Shown here piece by piece: positions 39,031 through 50,800 of a stretch of DNA of 64,000 nucleotides. How positions within the stretch are numbered: position 1 is the first letter of the stretch; every line of letters begins with the position of its first letter. The DNA comes from Phalacrocorax aristotelis (Eukaryota; Chordata; Aves; Suliformes; Phalacrocoracidae): contig NC_134278.1 in the NCBI RefSeq assembly GCF_949628215.1, positions 39,698,115-39,762,114 of the forward strand. Direction: 5' to 3'. The notes beneath the pieces are model-generated. The model had not been told where the DNA came from. It ran no database searches and saw only the letters and a program-made list of their open reading frames with translations. The position numbers and the translations under genes are program-made.

Positions 39031-41254
39031 CTGGTATTTCGTAGCAGGCTAACCCTGCAACCTCCCGGCTTTCCAAATTCTTCGGAGTAGATCTCATTTA
39101 TTATACACACAGGACCAGACTTAAGCGTGTAAGAACTTGCATTACTGTACGTAACTGCCATTGGCCCTTTGGTACTGAAATAAATAGGAAAGTACAGATA
39201 CAGTTATAAAACACCAGTAACTTCTACTGTAATTTGCCCACAGAATTCTCCTCATGATAACAATGAAAGCATAAAATAAGCCGAAACGCAACTTTTGAGC
39301 GGGTCATTTAGCACTTCCACCACCAATGTAAGAAGACTTCCACATGAATTAATTTAGAGATAAAACTGAATCTTAACTGAAACCTGACTCAGAGTAACTT
39401 ATTTTGAAAGACTGCACGGTGCTCTTAATTTTTTGTGCAACCAATGGGTCTGTATTTCCTTGTGACCTTCTCTGCCTGAGTAGTCCACTTACCAACGGCA
39501 CAGCTGACTGGGCATCACTGTGACAACAGAAAAGCCACTTTCTTTCCCAATCCAACTTCATGCAAGCAAACTGCAAAGCATTAATCTGCATTGATATAAA
39601 TTTAGAAACCCACAACGATTACGCTAACTCTATTTAAAAAAAAAATCTTCAAAATTTTTAGATAAGTTATGCAGGTTCAAGTATGGCTTCTCCTTCTTTC
39701 TCCTTCTTTAAAACTGCATGAAAGTATACCATAAAGTGGCAAGGGGAATTATATGGTCAGATTACGAATGAAATTAAGTATATTTTCCATGCAGTTAATA
39801 GAGGATTTGAAATTATCAGTAAAAATCCTTCCTGTGCATTTCAGTGAACCTGAACAACCACTTGGTCTCTGCATTTTGTAATTCTCTGAGGATAAATATG
39901 CGGCAGAGGAAACGGCCATAAAGACGTGCTGCAGGGCCAGCTGAAAACTCCTTTAGGTGGAATCCATAAATGATGGTTCATTTTAAAACACCCTTAATGT
40001 GACAGGAGCAAAGTGGGGTGCATCTGAGCAGCAGGACATTGCCAGAGTACTGCCGTGTGCAACCACTGCGCTGCTCTTCTCCAGTGATGCCACAGTAGCA
40101 GTTACCACCATAAATTACAGCAAAAAGCTGACTTCAACAAACAAAAAGAAGCTATCTTCTTCATTAAAATATATTAAAGCAGGCAGAAAATAGATTGTAA
40201 AAGCCCAGTAATCAGCTTTACACGTGTGTTTTCCTTTTGTCACATGACTCTCATGTTTTAAACTGGAGAGCATTACTGTTTGGCATTTCCTGCAAATGCA
40301 CTGAGGAAAAGCCACAGCAATATAGTATTTCTTCCATCAATGTTAACATTTAAAGACTCACAGAAGTGGCTAACGTTCAATTTCTGGTTAAAATTTGCTC
40401 ACTTTCTTGCTTTGTTTTTTCAGATTAAGACAACCTGGTGAAAGTGTTCCCACATTCCTCTTTGCACTTCTGCCATGACAAAACTCAGCTGACGTAGGCA
40501 AATTCAAGTTCTAAAAACATGTATCTTAGTCCAATTTTGTTTCAAGTTTCTGCCTCTTTATTAACTATGGAAGAGCACCTCTTCCTTCTTGCCCAAGCAA
40601 GCTGCTAGTTATCATTCCCATCCCTCCGGTCGGTCGAATAACACATGACGCTGGCCTAGCATAAATACAAAACAGGTTCCTATGGAATCTGAAATACTGT
40701 TTGTACATCCTACCACTGACCACAGCGGAACAATGGTGTGCCAATGATACGGAAAAAAATAACTCTATTTGCTCGCTCTTTCTGTGCCTCTGTCTGAAAT
40801 ATACCTGGCTCCAAAGCTATTATTTATAGTTATGAGGTGACAACTGAGAGCTAGCAGTCTGCTGAGTGAAAAAATGTTTGCCTTTATCCTTTTTAGAGAT
40901 ATCCTCTATATATATATATATACACACACACACATATATACATGTGCAGGAGCTATTAATACTGGCTAAGGAGATGTACCTAATCAACTACAGTGCTTAC
41001 CCAGTGGTAAGAAAAGAAAAGGAGTTCTTTATTTTGTGCAAATTAAGTGACAAAACATTTTTAAAGATTGTTTGAAAAGGAAATATTTTTAAGCAAGGCC
41101 TACAGCAGCACTAGCATTGTTTAAAACACTGAGAAGCTATTTTCTGTGAAGCTTTCTGTGAACACTTTTGCCTATGGCTTTTAATAACCGCCTAAGTTGC
41201 TTGCAAACAGTATGATATTTTAAAGTCAAACTTGAGCAAAATCTTTACATTTTT
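39031..41254. other. Intergenic, no gene recognised
   Basis: AT-rich sequence with a dinucleotide microsatellite near 40.9 kb and no exon or promoter signals. Confidence 0.6.
40905..40943 (+). repeat. (TA)n(CA)n(TA)n compound microsatellite
   Basis: About nine TA units, then about six CA units, then a few TA units. It is a compound dinucleotide repeat of the kind that is often length-polymorphic. Confidence 0.9.
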
Positions 41255-41900
41255 CACAGAATCACAGAGATGTGGACGTTGAAGGGTCTTCTGGAGGTCA
41301 TCTAGTCCAACTACCTGCCTGCAGGACTAGCACCAGCACCAGACCAAGCCAGCCACGGTTTTGTTTAGTCAAGTCCTGAAAACTTTCACGGACAGATATT
41401 CTACCTCCTCTCTGGGGACACTGTTCCAGTCCTGCAATACCCTCCAAAGATAAAAGATTATTCCTAACTTCCATTCTAACCTTCAAAGCCACAATTGGAT
41501 GCTGTGGCCCCCTTTTTGCCACTTGAAACTGTTAAGAAGGGTTTGGCTTCGGCATTTCCACAGCTTGCCTTCAGGCAGTTGCAGGCTATTAGACTGCCCC
41601 ATAGCTGCCTCCCCACCAGTCTCTCCAAGCACAGCTGCCTCCACCTTTCCCTAAAAGACACATCCTCTGACCACCTTGGCAGCCCTCAACTGGGCCCTCT
41701 CCAGCATCTCCACACTCCCCATGTTTCAACCAACCTCAGGCACTGAAATCCAGGTACTGAAGAGCACGATGATCTCCGCTTCATCAGGGTTGCTTGAAAG
41801 ACTGCCATGGAACAACCCCTTTGCTCTCCCTGGGCTTTATGGATCAGCTTTGCCAGGCCCAGCTCAGGCAGTGGAAGACACCAGTGCCCCACCGCCTGCC
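41255..41900 (-). repeat. CR1 LINE, 5'-truncated, minus strand
   Basis: The left end carries the CR1 tail (cacagaatcacag, 41255-41267). It continues with tcttctggaggtcatctagt (41288-41307) and a CR1-type C-terminal stretch around 41398-41450 (ctctggggacactgttccag). The remainder, up to at least 41760 and probably about 41900, is the GC-richer interior containing cttggcagccctcaactggg (41675-41694). Frameshifts and stops have removed any long RT frame. The right boundary is uncertain. It belongs to a different CR1 subtype from the copies at 2.97 and 54.2 kb, judged by its divergent 3' block. Confidence 0.85.
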
Positions 41901-44900
41901 TTTCCCGTCCCATAGATGACCACCCCTAGCACTGAGGTGACAGAAACAGGTGTGCACCAACACCTCTCTTCAGTTATCTCTGCTCTGGGGGCAGCAGAGG
42001 GTAGGAGACCATGGGGGCTATAATGGCTGCCATCACCACACCTAAATCCTTTGAAGTCCATTTTCAGACAAACTTTATCTCTGAATTTCAAAGAATCTCA
42101 TTATTTCTGGATCATTTTTCCCCATGAATGGATCATTTCAAGGAAATATAAAAAACAGTCCTGTGATCAGATGCAGTGTAAGTCCTATGACTGCTGCCCT
42201 TGATTTAAGAGGAGCAGAAATCCCTGCAGCGCTCTTTCCAGCAGGCGGGCATTTAATAAATCTTGTGAAAGTGTGAGGAGAATACAAAAAAAAAAAAAAG
42301 GAGACAGTGATAAGAGAAATACTTTTGAAATGGACAGTCAACACCAGAAAGTTTAAAGTCATTTTCTAGCCAGGTAATCACAATTGCTCTCTGTCATAAT
42401 TTCCCATGGGTAAAAAAAAGTCAAAACCAAATACATAGTAATCTGCAAGTCTTAACCACAGAAAACCTGTTGTACTGTCCTAAGGGAAGGTTAGAAGTGA
42501 TGTCAAAACAGGAGGGCTGCACTTCTCTAATCACACAAAGCTCAATCGTCCACATCAGTTCTTGGCCCCTGAGCACATGCACCTTGAGACATGCTGGGTA
42601 TTAACCCTCTCATGGGTAGCAAGACTGGTTTTAGCCTCTTCATCAACAGTTCAGCTGTGTACTTCCCTCCCTGAGGTGGAAGAGACAACTACCGAACAGA
42701 AGAACCATATTCTAATAGCCTAGATTCCACCCAAATCTCAGTTCTCCACACGTAGGGTCATTCAGGCCATGTTTCCTATTGACCAAAATCAATTCCTCTT
42801 CCCTATTCCTTTAGGTATCTCCCCACTCAGTGTCTTCTTTAGACTCTCTGGGTCAATCTCCAGAAGTTGTCAGAGCTGCCCAGCTCCCCATAGGCTAGGC
42901 AGAGGTGCTGAGAGGGAATTTAGATATCTGACTGTGCATATTGGAAGTGAAGAGTCCAAGTATCCTGCCAACAGGTGCTCAGCTCTGCTCACATTAGCCA
43001 TCATGTGTCCTTGATCCAGCCAAAAACTCACCCAGCCCAGGGGCTATCTGTGCCTACAAGCTTCCAGCAAACCTTTGGGAGAGCAGTGTATACATACACA
43101 CACACTCCTCAGGCAACTCCCCTGAGTGTGCCAGGCCATCAAAACTGTTTCTTGTTCCCAGCTTGTAAACATTTGACCTGCTGAAGAGAAATCAACCTTT
43201 GGCATGTTCTCCCCTCAGTCCTTTCAACCCACACTTTGTTTTCATATTCTTTGCTATCAGTGAAGACATTTTAACAAGCTACAGAAGAGTTCTGGATGAA
43301 TTTGCTTAGTTAAAAGCATTTCTGAATCTACACTGTAAACAGATGACTCAACAGCAGTACTTCCTAAAACCCCAAGTACTCAAGAGTGAGTTACAGATAG
43401 GAAAAAAGAGGGGTTTAGTCATAAAAAACCAACTCTACTCTCATATTGGGTATCTCTGTCACCTATATGAGAGACAGTAATAAGCAATCAGACCAGTTTG
43501 TGTTATCTGCCCATTTCCTTAGCATACAAACGTATTCTAGAAAAGTAAAATCTAATTTAATAAGCCTATTATGACAATACAAAGGAGACAACTTTCCCTT
43601 TTGCATTCCACGCAACTTAAAAACGATCTCTGAAACTGCCTACATGTTAGCTTTCCAGCCGTCAGCTGACACAGAATGGCAGTGGCAAAAGCCAGCAAAT
43701 TATCTCCAGAACTCTTCTGAAGACTCATTGATTTGGGCTGAGATCTGGGATTTTGGGTCAAGGTAGATTTCAACCCAGTTTGTACCATCACAGCAGCATG
43801 GAGCAATTTCAACACTTTTGAAACCACATGGATGCTGAAGTTCAAACAGCAGAGGACTGGAGCTAAACTGAATGGCACAACAGATAACTGAACACACAGT
43901 CCAAACCTGTCTCCCCATAAAAAGGTGCAACTGGATCTACCCATTAAAACAGACATCTTTTGCTGGGTTCAAGCAGCAGCAGCAGCAGCAGAAAAAACAC
44001 AGATGGGAATACTGGGACAAATACAGAGCCCAGACCAGAGACCAAAGGAGAATCCTACCCTTAAGTTCTTGGATCATACATGCAAGCAGTGCCTGTGGTT
44101 CGCTCTGCTTGGACACATTCCTGTTTCCTGTGTATCCCCTATGTGGTCTTGACACTGTTATAAGGACAGTGTGTAGAACCAACTGCATCAAGTTGCCTGT
44201 TCTCAAGGAATAAACATGCTAATATGCTGTGAGGCTGTGGGGGAAAAAAAAAAGGTATGACAGGTTTCCCCCACTTTTTATGCCTGTCTTAGAGTCAGGG
44301 GTTGCCATCAGGCAAGCTTCTCAAGGGGGAAAGAAAAAAAATAAAAAAACGTTTTGATAGTTGATTTGTTGTTTTTGTGAGCATTTTATTATAAACTCAG
44401 AAATTGTGCCGTTTTCAAGTTTTTGCTTTTGCAAGGAGAAAAAAAGTACTCCCTTTCAAACAGAGGACAGAAGGACACTGAGAAAAAAGAAACGCATACT
44501 TTAGGAAAGTTTCTCACAGGGAAAAAAAAAGACACTCCTACAAAAGGACATATAAGGCAAAATTCACAGGGGTGTAAGACCTTATGAATGGAAATATTAA
44601 ACCTTACCACGCTTCTCTGCTAAGCACACACCTAACCTATCTGACTGCCTCTCCTCTCACACACAGCCAAATAAGCTACTCCTAGGTGAATGTTAGTAAG
44701 AACATACCATACTATACCAGACACAGCATCTTGACCCGGACTAACACTCTTATATGGACGCCTAGGACATTGCTAAAGAAACACAGACCCTATTGTTAAT
44801 CATTTCTTTTAGCAAACTTCCTTCACAGCCTGAGCTAAGCACTATATTAAATTGTGAAGAAATCACTAGAACTGCTATGCTTCAAGTGACTTTTAAATCA

Positions 44901-46559
44901 AGTGCATCAGTTATACAGTATTTAGCACTGTGCTGTAAAGGGTGGTAAATGGAGGTGTCATAAATATCTGACTTTATCATCTGTTGACTCATAATCCAGA
45001 TGCCAATGCGATATAAATCATGTAAAGCATGTTTCCAGATTAGGAAAGTCTGACTGTTCACTATTGTTCTAGAAAACCACATTATTTCCTTGTAAGATCA
45101 GGAGTGCCCTCTGATGGTTAATATCTATTCCTGGGAAGTAGCAGTTGACTGGAAAGTGGCACATGCTAAATTGTCTATGCCATACAGTATGTTCTCACTT
45201 CACGCACTATACATTTACAGTCTTCTGTACGCTTAAATATTTTGATAACCAACCTCGTTTTATTGGAAGGTTTTTTTTTTTGCATATTTCTCTTTGCATT
45301 TGTGTGATTTATATTGATATTTAAGGGTGCACACAGTCACCTATTAGGGATGTTAATCAGAGCACTGCTTATGCATACACCTAGTTTTAAAAGAAGTTGA
45401 AAGAGATTTCAGACATAAATTAGAGAATTTCTATAATAGGTTCTGAGAAAGGTCTGGAGAGCCTCTGACAAATTCAGACGCCTGGAAATTCAGATATTCA
45501 GCTGCATATCAGAAAACAGGATGCAACTGGAAAAAAACAGGCAAGCTCTCTTAAGTGCTTATGTGCCCAAGAGCTTATATGTATTTTTCCAACCATATAA
45601 GCTAACCTAATAAAACATGTTAACTCTCTCTACAAACTTTGCCTCACACCTTTAGAACATCACATCTACAACAGAACTGTGAGAAAAGAGGAAATAGTTT
45701 TTTTCCCCTCACCTGTGATGTTACCTGTCCTTCAGGTATTCAGCATCTCAAAGTTACTTACAATTTTAAATTTTATCACTGATAATATCAACTGGCCTTT
45801 CAAAACAGAGTTGGTAGCTGGAAGAGAGCCACAGATTTGGTGCTTTCTGCAAAGACAACCGCTATGCCCACTATATAATAGATTCATGCCTCTCCCTTCA
45901 ACTGAAGGAGCAGCAGGACTGGAGCTAACACCTTTGGTGAGGCAAAATCCCCCCGAACTGGTATCAAATGCACTCTTCCCCTACTATATGCTGGAAAATG
46001 AAAAGCAGATTTGCACTACGCAAACCCTTTAGGGTTAATGCTAGTCTGACCGCCCAAAGACCCTTAAAAATAGTCAAGCAAAATACTAAGAGTTGCACAT
46101 TGTTTACTAAGCTGCAAATGCAAACACACACCATTTTCAGCGCAAACCCAATTCCTTAGATTTGCAAAGGATGGATAGCATCAAGGGACGTAGCTGGGGA
46201 GCAGAGAGCTGTGTGCACTTTCCTTACTTTTCCATCGCTGCTGCTGATGTGCAAAGGCAGCAGCCATTTTGTTCCTAGGTCTGTTGCACTATTAGCAAAG
46301 AGGGACGCACAAGCCCTGCTCTCTCACTGCTACTTTATCTTGTTGTTATTTTTGTAATCTAAACCAAATATCATTTTTAGATTTTCTGACGATGAAAGCA
46401 GGGGAGAAGATAAGAGCTTTGGATGAAATAGACCAGCAGCAAGCCTCTTCTGTGCCAGCTTTTACTCTGGTTTTAGATCTACTGAAGAACCCCAAATATT
46501 CTGAAATAGAGCAATACTTGGGAATTATGATTTGAATGTCCCTTTTCCAACTGCGATTA
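41901..46559. other. Intergenic, no gene recognised
   Basis: AT-rich sequence with A- and T-runs (42285-42299, 44243-44254, 45272-45281) and a six-unit CAG run (43974-43991). Overlapping ORFs on both strands at 43552-44213 show no family motif. A GCCATTTTG motif, a partial YY1-like site, lies at 46263-46271 just before the CpG island. Confidence 0.6.
43974..43991 (+). repeat. (CAG)6 trinucleotide repeat
   Basis: Six uninterrupted CAG units. It reads as poly-Ala, poly-Gln or poly-Ser in chance ORFs. No coding context is supported. Confidence 0.9.
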
Positions 46560-47830
46560 CAATCTGCTGAGACTCAGACTGGGATTATCCCAACACTGAC
46601 CCGGAGTATGAGGCATCTCCTCAGCAACATCTGTTTCGCGGGGTCTCTGGCCCCCCTGTGTGAAGCCCAGCAGGCCGCCTAGCCCCCACACGAGCGGCCA
46701 TGCTGCCGGGAGCTGCCCCGGGGCTCTCCCTCGCCGGCTCGGCGCCCCAGGCAGGCCCGGAGGGGAAGCGCCCGCCAGCTCCCCCGCGCCTCCCTTGCAG
46801 ACAGCGCTTCCCACAGTTGTTTTTGCCTTGTTCTGAAGCAAAAGCTACTCAAGCCTCTTGTCCCTGAGGGGTCCCTCCGCCCCGGGGTGCTCCGGGGTGA
46901 GGGCGGGAGGAGGCAGGGGCCCTGCTGGAGCCGAGAGCTCCGGCTCTGCCCAGCGGCCGCTCCTGCCCCAGCACCAGCCCCGCGAGGGGCGAATCAGCAA
47001 TTCCCCCGCTAGCGACGGGGAAGGGGGACCCTACTGCTGTTTCCTCTCCGCTGCCCGCGTCCCCCAGTTAGCGCCAATGACGCCTAATGAAGTTACACGC
47101 TAATGCTCCCTCCTGTCATCCCGTCCCAAGGCTTCCATCGCGGACGGCCCGTAATCCCGGGCTGCACGAAGGAGGTAGCGGTGGGAAAGAGCGAGCTACG
47201 AGAAGAGCCGGAGCCCCCTCTCATGGAAGTCGGGGGAAAGGCGCCCCGAAGGGCACGCTCTCCCTCTGCCGCCACCACCGCCGCCGCCCGCCCGGGCGCC
47301 CCGCCGCCGCTCGGGGCCCGTGGTGCACCGCGTCCCGCAGAGCGACCGCCTTTCCCAGGCAGACGGCGTTCCCCCTCCCCGTTGATAGCTGGGGCTCGGA
47401 TGAGGCTCAGGGGCAAGGAGGGCGAGTTGGCTAATGCCCGCCGCCATGCACCCCGCCGGGGCCCCACACCCGCGGTCGCTGCGGGACGCGGAGTGGCGGG
47501 GAGGCAGCGGGCGGCGGAGCTGGGGGCGGCGGTGAGCTGCGCGGGCGTGGAGGGCAGCGGAGGCAGGGTCGGCGCTTGCAGCCAGCCTTAGCAGCGCCTT
47601 ACACTAAGCGTGCCTCGAGAGCGCTCAGGGCGATGGGGCCGTGGCGGCCGCCGTTGCCTCGCACCTTCTCTGCCCACAGAACCGTTAGAAAAGGCGGGAA
47701 AACGGCCAGGGAGGGGACTGCCACCAGCGCCGCCATTTTGAAGAAGCTGCGGTGCCGTGCGAAGCCTCTGGGCTCTTCTGTGTCGTTGGCACCTCCCGGG
47801 GCTTGATCCAAATCCATCTGAGTCCACATC
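46560..47830. promoter_or_regulatory. Orphan CpG island, likely promoter of an unidentified transcript
   Basis: About 1.3 kb of GC-rich, CpG-dense sequence, strongest at 47100-47740, in an otherwise AT-rich and CpG-poor region. Such islands usually mark promoters in birds. Long ORFs on both strands inside it (up to 162 codons) are proline-, arginine- and alanine-rich and follow base composition. None has a known domain. A consensus YY1 element sits near its right edge. Possible first-exon donors are GCG|GTGAGC (+, exon end 47531) and AAG|GTGCGA (-, exon end 47665). It lies about 9.5 kb upstream of NT5E, so it may drive a noncoding RNA, an alternative NT5E first exon or a gene on the minus strand. 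The sequence alone does not decide. Confidence 0.75.
47729..47740 (-). promoter_or_regulatory. YY1 consensus site
   Basis: GCCGCCATTTTG is the complement of the CAAAATGGCGGC form that is common at TATA-less vertebrate promoters, often at or just after the transcription start and overlapping an initiator ATG. Here the ATG on the minus strand (47736-47734) opens a 24-codon frame up to a splice-donor match. The orientation suggests minus-strand transcription. That the site is bound is an inference. Confidence 0.6.
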
Positions 47831-50800
47831 TGGCCTAAATGCTTCTCTGTGTTTATTTTGTACTCTCTTGCATCAGCCGCAAGACAGGTTGTTTGTGGGC
47901 CTTGTTGTTAATTTGTACGTTCCAGTCCCTGGCAAGTGGCGTAGCTGTGCAGGAAGGGTTTGTAGCACAAAACTGGAAGTCCTGCTCTAAAACCAGTCAA
48001 AAAGGCAATGCTATAAACATTTTTGTGAACTGATAATCTGGACATAAAATAAAACAGCTCCACTGAAAAAATGTAAAGGCTGATTTTATTTTGACCTCAA
48101 CACTTTTCCACTCATTTCGGCATAAGTTAGCTAAATTTTCAAACAAATGTGCACTTCCAAATTTAAAAGAAAAAATAGTTTCCATTTAAAATGTGAAACA
48201 GGTCATGCTACTAACTCTTACTGTCTTGACACACGTTTCAGTCAGGAGATTGACAAGAACTGATTGTTTAAGCATGGCATTTTATTCCAAAAGTCAATGT
48301 TGTCTAGTGGAATAATAGTGTTGCCAATGCTATTTGGCATCACAGATACTGAGAGATCCCAGTTCTCTGAAATCCCTCTCTCTAGTATCTATAGTTACCA
48401 GAGGGCAATACCTACTGCTGCTGTTTAGCTATGGTTATAGCATCTCAACAGGCAGAATAAGCACATAGCTGCTTAATAAAAACTGTTTCCAAAATGTGAG
48501 ATGGATAGTGAAAGGGACGATCTAAGGGGAAATACTTGTAATTTTCTAAGAGGAGCCTCCTGGCAGTCATGCTAAGCTGTATGTGAATAGCTCAAAAACA
48601 GCAGCTGGTTTAAGAGTGTGCAAAATAATATGGCAAGAGGAGAGGCTTACTGGGTCCTTCCTGTGTGCATGGCCTTTGGGGATTGGGAAGCGCTTATGTT
48701 ATGGACAACATCAGAAAGAAAGTACCAGCGCTGAAGCCAGGGAAAGGGCATTAGAGATTTTTCAGGTTGGCCTATAGTGAAATCTTCATAGCTTGAAATT
48801 GTCCTGAGCTTGTGTAGAATAAAATACCGCATTTTGTTGCTGCATTGCACTGGAGAACCAAAATAAATGCCATTTACACTTCTAGGGGACCTGGGTATTG
48901 CCAGCCAAGTAGTATGACACCATATCTGTGTGAACACATGGTTTGATTTCTTAATCTGAAGTTTGATTGAACTTGATCTTCATAGGTTAGGCCTTGCGGA
49001 TCCTGCATCCCCATCTCTGCCATACATAAGGAGTCAGAAGCGCAGTATTGCGCTTTTGTTTTGCTTGTTCCACTGATGGAATCTTCTTTTGCTTTGCTGA
49101 CAATTTGGGTCAAACAGGAAGCAAAGGCATTAGCTATGAAAAATACAGAATTAAACTCAAACCAGAAACAGAACTCCATGGACCAAATGCTAGTAAAGTC
49201 CTTAGCCACAGGGATGGATGAACTTTAATTTGTCAATAATTCATCGGTGTTATGGAGGAGAAGTAAAAATAATAAAACAGTATGAAAATACCAGTCTTGT
49301 TGCTTTATGGACAAATTGACCTAGCCAGTCCAACACCTTGAATGAGGGGAGACTGACATGCAAACCGTGGTCTACACATCTTTACCCTTCAGGCATGCTG
49401 AGGTGATGGCAAGATCAAAGAGGCTTTTGAAATGCCAAGTTCTGAGAAAGGAAATTGGGAAATATAACTCCAGAGTTAGCTGGAGGGGGCAGGGATGAGG
49501 GTCATGTTAGAAGGTGTTAACCACTGTAGAGAGAAGAGAGACTCTTATCCCAGATGGTGCAGACATTTCATTGTTGAAATATAAGTGCGACCAGCCCATG
49601 TTATAAGGTAATGAAATCTGTCACAACTTGAACATCAAAAGTGGTCACAGGCTATAAAGGAACGGTGTTTGTGGGAGCGGTAGGGACAAGAAATGCCGGA
49701 CACTAGAGGCTGTGTCTCTGAGATGCTGTAGTCAAGAGGATCAGAAAGGAGAGGAAGGAAGAGATTGTCTTGCTGACAGCTGCCCGAGGATAGGAGCGGA
49801 GGACAAGTAAGATATTGCTTCCTTTGTAATGAATCCAAGATGTACCTCCCTGGCCTGACATTTGCTGAGTAAACTGAGTTAGTTGCTCAGACAAGTCCTT
49901 TCAGTCCACTCTGGTTTTCCTATACATTCTTAGTACATTCTGTTTTAATTAGACCGGTTGAGTCCTTGATTGTTTGCAAATTTCATGCAGACTTTTTCTT
50001 AGCGGTGCTTCTAAGGAAGAGGAGCTGCAGAAAGATGCCTGGAGCCTATCATAGCTGGGATGTTTGGTCAAAGGGGCATGGACTATGGAGACCTCTCTCA
50101 CAAGAAATGGCACTTGCAGAACTGAGGTCTGGCAAACACAAAGGAAACACCTGGATGGTGGGATGTATTTCCACTCCTTCATCTTTTTTTTTCTTCCTCT
50201 AATTTTCTTATATCTTAGATTTGAGTATAATGGAAGTCAAATCAGAAAGAGGGATGTCAGCTTTCATGAAAACCAGTGCTGCAAAGTAGAAATGATTTGT
50301 GCTAAAACTGTACTTGTACTGAAAAGTGCTGAATACAAACTAATTGCAGGAAAATAAGGGAGGGGACTAAGAAATGGAAGTGACGGAGCTAGCCGCATCC
50401 AGCAGAGTGCAGCATCACCCTAGACGAACAGTGCACGAGCACGGCGGCTGTGAACCGTTTGCCTTCCGATTAAAAGATAGGTGTCAGTTGCAAACAAGCA
50501 AGTCTCCCCGAAGAAGAAAGACACCTTTCCATTTATGCATTTTGAGTAATACTTAGATGCTCTTAAGTGATTGACTGTATTTTTCAACATAAATGTCTTG
50601 CGGATGGAAAGTAGGAGAAAGAATCTGGGACCAGAATTGAAAGTGGGAGCCAGGAAGATCCAGGCTGGACACGTGGGGAGGAGTGGAGGGGTAGCTGAAG
50701 AAATCATGAGTTGGTTGGTTGGTAGCCTGGTGGTAGGGCAGGACATTGAAATCAAATGAACTCACAGGCTTGATGGAACAGAGGATGAAATGAGAGGCAA

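Noticed and set aside
47103..47591. 162-codon + ORF in the orphan CpG island as a protein gene
   Set aside because: The composition is driven by GC content (Pro, Arg, Ala, Gly), overlapping ORFs of the same sort occur on both strands, and no domain is seen.
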